Shown one piece after another: positions 59,005-64,000 of a stretch of 64,000 nucleotides of DNA. The translations under genes and the position numbers were made by a program. The notes beneath the pieces were generated by a model that saw nothing but the letters and a program-made list of their open reading frames with translations, was not told the origin of the DNA and searched no databases. The number at the start of each line of letters is the position of its first letter. Position 1 is the stretch's first letter. This DNA is from Xanthomonas citri pv. mangiferaeindicae. Its GTDB lineage: Bacteria; Pseudomonadota; Gammaproteobacteria; Xanthomonadales; Xanthomonadaceae. The DNA lies in NCBI GenBank assembly GCA_002240395.1, contig CP016836.1:1240001-1304000 (forward strand). The letters run 5' to 3'.

Positions 59005-61910
59005 GGCGACCGCGCCGCGGTCCGGTCGACGGGCGCGGCGTCGCTGCGGTGTGCGGCCCGTACGGTGTCGATCATCGCATCGCTATCGGCGATCAACCCC
59101 GGCTTGTCCAACTTGATCGCGATCGCGCGGCCGCGCTGCGCAGCATCCAGCGCCTCGTTGGGGCGCTGCCGCTCCAGCAGCCAACGTGCCTGCATTGCCA
59201 GCACGCTGTGCAACACGCCATCGGCGAACATCGTGCCGGTTGCGGCCGCATCGCGTTCCAGGCCGGTCAATGCCGCGAGCGTGTCCGTATCGTTCTCGCC
59301 ATAGCGCACCAGAAATCCGCATTCGGCCAAGCGGACCATCATCGCGTCCTGGCTGTCGGGCCCGAACTGGCGCGCGGCGTCGCGCTTGCCCAGGACCAGC
59401 TGACGCGCCGCCTCGGCCTTGCGACCGGTGGTGGCGAGCAGCATCGCATAGCCACCACGGTGATGCGCCGAGACATCGCCGTGCGCCGCGACACTGCTTG
59501 CGATCGCAGCCCCGAGCGTATCGCGCGCCCGGATCAGGTCGGGATCGTCGGCGCCGTCACCGGCCCGCGCCCAAAGGTGGCTGGCCATCAGGAAGCGCGC
59601 CTCGAGCGTGAACTCCTGATCCGGCCCATAGTGCCGCTGGTAGATACGCAGCGCGCGTCCGGTCCGCTCGAACGCGCGGGGCATGTCGCGCGCATAGGCG
59701 GCCAGATGCCCTTGGGCCATGTACGCGCGCGCGACAGCGGGATGGTCCGCCCCCAGCGCCTCGGCCAGAATGCGCTCGGCCTGGTCCGCGGTCTCGCTTG
59801 CGCCGGCCAGATCGGCGTTGAGGATCTGGATGAAGGCGAGTTCGGCCAAGGCCATTCCGGTCTGCGGATGGCGCTCGCCCAGGGTCGCGCGCCGCCGCTC
59901 GATCAGTTGGTTCGCTAGCGCCAGCGCGCGTTGCTCGCGCCCAGGCTGGCGCGACGCGCGCACGGTGCGGATCAAGGATTCGCGGGCGTCATCGGCCAGG
60001 ATAGGGGCCGTGTCGTCGGTCAGTGCGATCGCACGCAGCAGGTCGGCCTCCGATTCCTGCATCCGCATGCGCCAACGCAGCCAGATTCCGCGCTGGGTCA
60101 GCAACTGCGCAGTGATGTTGTCGGCCACCGCCGGCGGCAGGCGCCCCGCTTCGCCGATCGCCTGATCGAGCGTCGCGAACGCGGCCTGCGAGCGACCCTG
60201 TCCCGACTCGGCCACCGCGCGCTGCGCGAGCAGCCGCAGGTGGGCGAGCCGGTGCTGATCGGTCAGCCGGACCGGCAGGCGCGCCAGGCCTGCGCGGACC
60301 GTCACCTCGGCGTCGGCATGCTGGGCCTGAAGATTCTGGATCTGCGCCAGCGTCGCCAGATTGAAGGCGGCGGCCAGAGGATCCCGCGGGCCGATCATCT
60401 GTGCCGCCTCGCGCGCCAACGCCTCGGCCCGCCGGTAGTCCCCGGCGACGGCCCAACCGCGTGCAAGCACCGACAGTCCCCGCGCCCCCATGCCGTCCGC
60501 ATCGTCGCCCACGGCCTGCCGGCGCAACCCCTGCTCGAGCGAGACCAGCAGTGCCGACCGGGTCGGCGGCAGATCGCCCAACTCGGACACCGCGGCCATG
60601 CCCAGCATCGATTCGAAGAAGCGGTCGGCCTGGCTGGCGACCGCGGCCTCTCGGCTTCCGCGCCACAGGTGCCCGCCGAGCAGGCCAACGACCGCCATCG
60701 CCAGGACCGCGCCCGCAGGCATCAGCACGCGTTTCATGCGCGACACCGACGCTGGGCCCGTGCGACCCAGCCAGGCCGTGAGCGCGTCGGTCAGCGCGTC
60801 GACGCTCGCAAAGCGCTGGTCGGGAGCCGTTGCGACAGCGCGCAGCACGATGGCGTCGAGCGGCCCGCGCAGCTGCCGCGCCAGGCCCGCCGCCGACGAC
60901 GCGGCACGCGCGCGGATGGCGGACGCATCGAGCTTGGCCACCCAAGATGACGGCGCCCGCGGCGGCCCCGATGCCAGCGGCCCAACGCAAGGGCCGTCAC
61001 CGCACAGCAGCCGGCACAGCAGCACACCCAGCGCGTAGACGTCCACGCGCACATCCTGCGATCCGCTCGCCAGCGCTTCAGGCGCGGTGTAGCCGCTGGT
61101 CATCGCCAACCGCTGCGACGTTGTGAGCACATCGGAAGACAGCAGCATCGACAGCCCGAAATCCAGCAGTCGCGGACGGCCCTGGGACGTCACCAGCAGG
61201 TTGGACGGCTTGATGTCCTGGTGCACGAGACCGCGCTGATGAGCATAGGCGACCTGGCCGCAAGCCTCGACGAACAGCGCGACGCGCGCACGAATCGACA
61301 GTGCATTCGCATCGCACCATTGGTCGATCGCAAGCCCGTCGACCAACGGCATGGCGTACCAGGGGCGCCCGGCGTCGTCCACGCCGCCGTCGAGCAACGG
61401 CACGATGTCAGGATGGGTCAGGTCGGCCAGCATATTGCGTTCGGCGAGAAAGGCCTCGACCAGGCGCAGAGAGACGAGGTCGTCGCGGATGCACTTCAGC
61501 GCCACGATCTGCCGCAGTTGCGCATCGCAGCGCCGGGCCCGATAGACCGTGCCCATCCCGCCCCGCCCCAGTACCCCGATGATCTCCCACGCGCCGATCC
61601 GAGCACCGATACGCGGATCGGCCTCAGGTTCTTCAGCCTGCGCTTCCAGCAGCCCCGCAATCGCGGGGAACGGCGCATCCGCGATCACGTCGCCCCGACG
61701 ATCGGCATCGAGCAGTGCCGACAGCGCCCCGTGCAGCGCGGGATCGGATTCGGCCAGCCGGGCCAGTTTCCTGGCCCGCCACCAGCGCGGCAGTCGCACA
61801 TAGGCGTCGAACAGATCGAACGCGCGTCGCTGGATCGCGGGCTCTGAAGACGGCGGTGTATCGATGGCGGAGCTCCTCACTGTCCCGGGTCGGCGGGGAT
61901 GAACTAGCAT
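59001..61910 (-). CDS. Ser/Thr protein kinase with C-terminal TPR region
   Basis: A 969-residue protein. The kinase domain (about 98-370) has RGGMGTVYRA (Gly loop), IVALKCI (Lys), HQDIKPSNLLV (Asp-Lys-Asn near 232) and LLDFGLSML. The HQD in place of HRD places it in a non-RD-like class. A TM helix near 391-415 is followed by about 550 periplasmic residues of TPR-like helices (ALANQLIERRRATLGERHPQ type). The family is linked to ECF43 sigma factors, and one is encoded divergently only 45 bases away. GTG 61882 is an alternative start. Confidence 0.88.
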   Translation of the reverse strand: MLVHPRRPGTVRSSAIDTPPSSEPAIQRRAFDLFDAYVRLPRWWRARKLARLAESDPALHGALSALLDADRRGDVIADAPFPAIAGLLEAQAEEPEADPRIGARIGAWEIIGVLGRGGMGTVYRARRCDAQLRQIVALKCIRDDLVSLRLVEAFLAERNMLADLTHPDIVPLLDGGVDDAGRPWYAMPLVDGLAIDQWCDANALSIRARVALFVEACGQVAYAHQRGLVHQDIKPSNLLVTSQGRPRLLDFGLSMLLSSDVLTTSQRLAMTSGYTAPEALASGSQDVRVDVYALGVLLCRLLCGDGPCVGPLASGPPRAPSSWVAKLDASAIRARAASSAAGLARQLRGPLDAIVLRAVATAPDQRFASVDALTDALTAWLGRTGPASVSRMKRVLMPAGAVLAMAVVGLLGGHLWRGSREAAVASQADRFFESMLGMAAVSELGDLPPTRSALLVSLEQGLRRQAVGDDADGMGARGLSVLARGWAVAGDYRRAEALAREAAQMIGPRDPLAAAFNLATLAQIQNLQAQHADAEVTVRAGLARLPVRLTDQHRLAHLRLLAQRAVAESGQGRSQAAFATLDQAIGEAGRLPPAVADNITAQLLTQRGIWLRWRMRMQESEADLLRAIALTDDTAPILADDARESLIRTVRASRQPGREQRALALANQLIERRRATLGERHPQTGMALAELAFIQILNADLAGASETADQAERILAEALGADHPAVARAYMAQGHLAAYARDMPRAFERTGRALRIYQRHYGPDQEFTLEARFLMASHLWARAGDGADDPDLIRARDTLGAAIASSVAAHGDVSAHHRGGYAMLLATTGRKAEAARQLVLGKRDAARQFGPDSQDAMMVRLAECGFLVRYGENDTDTLAALTGLERDAAATGTMFADGVLHSVLAMQARWLLERQRPNEALDAAQRGRAIAIKLDKPGLIADSDAMIDTVRAAHRSDAAPVDRTAARSP

Positions 61911-61955
61911 GCATCGACCGCGATCGATCGTCAGGACTGGAGACGAACCCGGCCC

Positions 61956-62615
61956 ATGGACGCGACAGCCCCCCCCGCCCCGGTGCAGCACGACGCGATC
62001 GGGAAGCGCGATGGCGACGCGCTCGACCCGGCGATCGCCCGCCTGTTGGCCGAGGCCAGCGACGGGGACGCGGCCGCGTGGGACGCGATCTATCGCCTCC
62101 TCTACGACGATTTGCACCGCATCGCCAGGTCGGAGATCCGTCGGCTGGCGATCGCCACCCACTCACCGACCTCACTGATCAGCGAGACCTGGATCAAGCT
62201 CGCACGCGCCGATGTCCCGGCTGCCTCACGCGGTCACCTTGTTGCGCTGCTCGCTCGGGCGATGCGGTTCGTACTGGTCGACCAGGCGCGACGGACCACT
62301 GCCGGCAAGCGGGGGCGGGACGTGCTGGTCGCCACACCCGCCAGCGAGCACGATGCAGCCTGCGGTTCGCTGGCGCTCGATCAGCTCCTGAGCGTCCACT
62401 GCGCCCTGCAATCGCTCGAGACGCTCGACCCGCGCTTGGCGCGCGTCGTCGAGCTGCGCTACTTCGGTGGGCTCGACGAGGCAGCCATCGCATCGCTGCT
62501 CGGAGTCACCGTGCGCACCATCCGACGGGACTGGCGCAAGGCCCGCGCCTTCCTGCAGGCACAGCTGGGTGCTCCGGACGCGGCCCCTGTCCAGCCGACA
62601 CGCGATCCCGCCTAG
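61956..62615 (+). CDS. ECF sigma factor (ECF43/TIGR02999-like)
   Basis: A 219-residue sigma factor. Region 2 is DLHRIARSEIRRLAIATHSP with SLISETWIKLA and RFVLVDQARRTTAGKRG; region 4 has VELRYFGGLDEAAIASLLGV and RTIRRDWRKARAFL. This subtype is typically paired with a Ser/Thr kinase and needs no anti-sigma factor; it is thought to be activated by phosphorylation. Divergent from the kinase gene. A 38-residue Asp/Ala-rich N-terminal extension precedes region 2. Confidence 0.9.
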   Translation: MDATAPPAPVQHDAIGKRDGDALDPAIARLLAEASDGDAAAWDAIYRLLYDDLHRIARSEIRRLAIATHSPTSLISETWIKLARADVPAASRGHLVALLARAMRFVLVDQARRTTAGKRGRDVLVATPASEHDAACGSLALDQLLSVHCALQSLETLDPRLARVVELRYFGGLDEAAIASLLGVTVRTIRRDWRKARAFLQAQLGAPDAAPVQPTRDPA

Positions 62616-62805
62616 GTCCGCAGTCCGGCTGTCGTCGACAGCATGTCCTGTCGCGGCGGCTTTCTACGAGGTGTTGAACAGGGGACGGCGTGCACGCCCC
62701 ATCCCGGGTCGTGCGCCCGGTGCATCGCGATGGCAGCGCGCCCACGCGCGGCCCGTCGATTTCTGCATCCCGCAACCGAACGTCCGATTTCCGAAACAGG
62801 CAGGT

Positions 62806-63422
62806 ATGTCCACCCATCACCTAGAGCACCCTCCAAGCACGCTCGGGCCGCTCGCACCCGGTGACTGCGCGCACACATGGCGCATCGTTGCCGGCCGGAT
62901 CGGCCCCGACGCGGCCGGACGCTTCGAGCGCGTCGGCGACGGACTGCGTCTGCATCTCGACGACGGTGCTGTGCTGACGATCCGGCACCTGTTCCCCGCT
63001 GACGCGGCCTCGCCGGACGCGACGCCGCGCGATCCGCCCGATACCCGGGCACCGCGTGCCGCGCCCACCGACGCCGATGCCCCGGCACGCCCGACACCAC
63101 CGGCATCGCCCCGCCAGCGGACAGCAGCGAAGGCGGCACCTGGCGGCTCGACGGGCATGGCTGGCACCTCGTCTCGCCCGGCGGCCATAGCATCGATCTC
63201 ACGCTCGCCGAACAGCGACTCCTGGCACGCTTGGCCGCATGCCCCGGACACCCGGTGGCGCGCGCCACGTTGATCCATTGTCTGGCCGACGACATCGACA
63301 CCTTCGACCCGCATCGCCTGGAAGTGCTGGTCTATCGATTGCGGCGCAAGTGCATCCGGGTCGCGGGCACCGAACTGCCCCTGCGCACGGTACACGGACT
63401 GGGCTACATGCTGACCTGGTAA
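62806..63422 (+). pseudogene. Winged-helix (OmpR-type) protein broken by a one-base frameshift
   Basis: The first frame starts at ATG 62806 and has a small domain (WRIVAGRIGPDAAGRFERVG then LHLDDGAVLTIRHLFP). The C-terminal winged helix lies in another frame: GTWRLDGHGWHLVSPGG, DLTLAEQRLLARLAACPGH and LEVLVYRLRRKCIRVAGTEL with TVHGLGYMLTW. No start codon opens that second frame within its own open stretch before 63231. One missing base, likely in the CCCC run near 63080, would join them into about 205 residues. It follows the ECF sigma gene and may be part of that regulon. Confidence 0.75.
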
Positions 63423-63476
63423 ATCGCCCGGCACGCCGCGCGCGGGCTACGGGCGCCTGCTGCCGACACTGACGGG

Positions 63477-63686
63477 TCAGGCCGGTTCGTCGGGGATCAG
63501 CGACGATTCGAGCTGCGCGATCGCATCGCGCAGCGCCAGCTTGCGCTTCTTCAGTCGCTTGAGCATGACCTCATCGTGCAGGGGATCGTGCTGCAGCCGA
63601 TCGATCAACGCGTCGAGCTCGCGATGCTCGCCGCGCAGCGCGACAAGACGCTGGGCGGGGGAGTCGTCGGCACGCTCGAAAGCCAT
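63477..63686 (-). CDS. DUF465 (YdcH-like) small protein
   Basis: A 69-residue helical hairpin: LRGEHRELDALIDRL and DEVMLKRLKKRKLALRDAIAQLES match the DUF465 pattern. ATG 63686 gives the family's usual length; the frame upstream to 63860 is not conserved. Function unknown, and it is found widely in Proteobacteria. Confidence 0.9.
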   Translation of the reverse strand: MAFERADDSPAQRLVALRGEHRELDALIDRLQHDPLHDEVMLKRLKKRKLALRDAIAQLESSLIPDEPA

Positions 63687-63848
63687 GGCGGTGAGCTTAC
63701 CCGAGCGGTCGCGGCTCCGCTTGGCGCCTGCGCCTGGCCCTGCAAGAATGCGATCGCGCCAGTCGGGGGATGGCGCGGCGCCGACGCCTCGCGTCGCCCA
63801 TCGTCGATCCGCGGCGCCTCCGGCCGCGTCCGCTTTGGGAAAGACACG

Positions 63849-64000
63849 ATGCGAATCCAAGCAAGCTCTCTGTCGATCGCCTGCGCCGCGCTGCTCGCCG
63901 CCTGCGCCACTTCCGCCAGCGCCGAGTCCAAGTACGACGGCTACCTGTGCTGCAACCTGCGCAGCGACGGCAGTTGGATCAGCGACAGCAACTATGCCGA
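63849..64000 (+). CDS. Small exported protein, truncated at the window end
   Basis: Only the first 50 codons are in view. They encode a signal sequence with possible lipobox LLAAC near residue 19, then SKYDGYLCCNLRSDGSWISD, a Cys-pair motif. No function can be assigned from this fragment. Confidence 0.7.
   Translation, partial: MRIQASSLSIACAALLAACATSASAESKYDGYLCCNLRSDGSWISDSNYA

Overview
The window is high-GC, densely packed proteobacterial chromosome. Gene content points to a Xanthomonadaceae member of the Lysobacter/Luteimonas type: a short adenylate kinase beside a PPi-dependent phosphofructokinase, mpl, a DcaP-like porin, an SirB1-family protein, and a Xanthomonad-style long inverted intergenic repeat. 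The genus is an inference; no rRNA or tRNA gene was found to anchor it.

Region 1 (1-11.5 kb) is housekeeping: a frameshifted SirB1-type gene, rubredoxin, thiE, hemL, a voltage-gated K+ channel, a HAD phosphatase, argD, an HSDL2-like SDR, a lipoprotein, a small lipopolysaccharide-kinase-like protein with a DUF2867 partner, a DedA-PAP2-LssY fusion and a LON-domain protein. Region 2 (11.6-19.9 kb) is a catabolic island. A minus-strand operon runs MFS importer, 4-oxalocrotonate tautomerase, hydratase, acylating acetaldehyde dehydrogenase, aldolase, decarboxylase and porin. Divergent from it are a cupin-like gene and an IclR regulator, across a promoter region full of GTATCG palindromes. This is the lower half of meta-cleavage (2-hydroxymuconate to pyruvate and acetyl-CoA) without ring-cleavage genes. 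Region 3 (19.8-30.1 kb) is housekeeping again: mpl, adk, pfp, a PAS-GGDEF cyclase, mutM, tdk, rep, a YceH-family gene and an e(P4)-type acid phosphatase.

Region 4 (30.2-54.5 kb) is the most unusual part: a complete-looking non-flagellar type III secretion core in an atypical form. Minus-strand genes give sctV, then sctD-F-I-J-K-L-N (with an SPI-1 prgHIJK-like order), sctO and sctP. A divergent plus-strand block carries a soluble FixL/FixJ-like two-component system and sctQ-R-S-T. sctU stands apart on the minus strand beyond an 0.8 kb inverted-repeat element. No secretin (sctC) is present. A FliO homologue, normally flagellar only, sits upstream of sctV. SctR carries about 100 extra residues, and sctQ has a strong internal start. 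The flank at 30.4-36.5 kb holds unrecognised probable T3SS accessory genes: a Pro/Ala-rich membrane protein, a second needle-like protein, two related small acidic proteins, a glycine-zipper peptide, and a tandemly duplicated, partly decayed gene set. Three intergenic 16-bp sites of the form CTAGGK-N4-CCCKAG lie in front of these genes and of sctU, suggesting a shared operator.

Region 5 (54.5-64 kb) returns to chromosome: two conserved hypotheticals, plsB, then a locus with a large serine/threonine kinase-TPR protein, a divergent ECF43-like sigma factor, a winged-helix protein broken by a one-base frameshift, a DUF465 protein and the start of a small exported lipoprotein. Two genes (at both ends) are broken by an apparent loss of one base, so assembly indels are possible.
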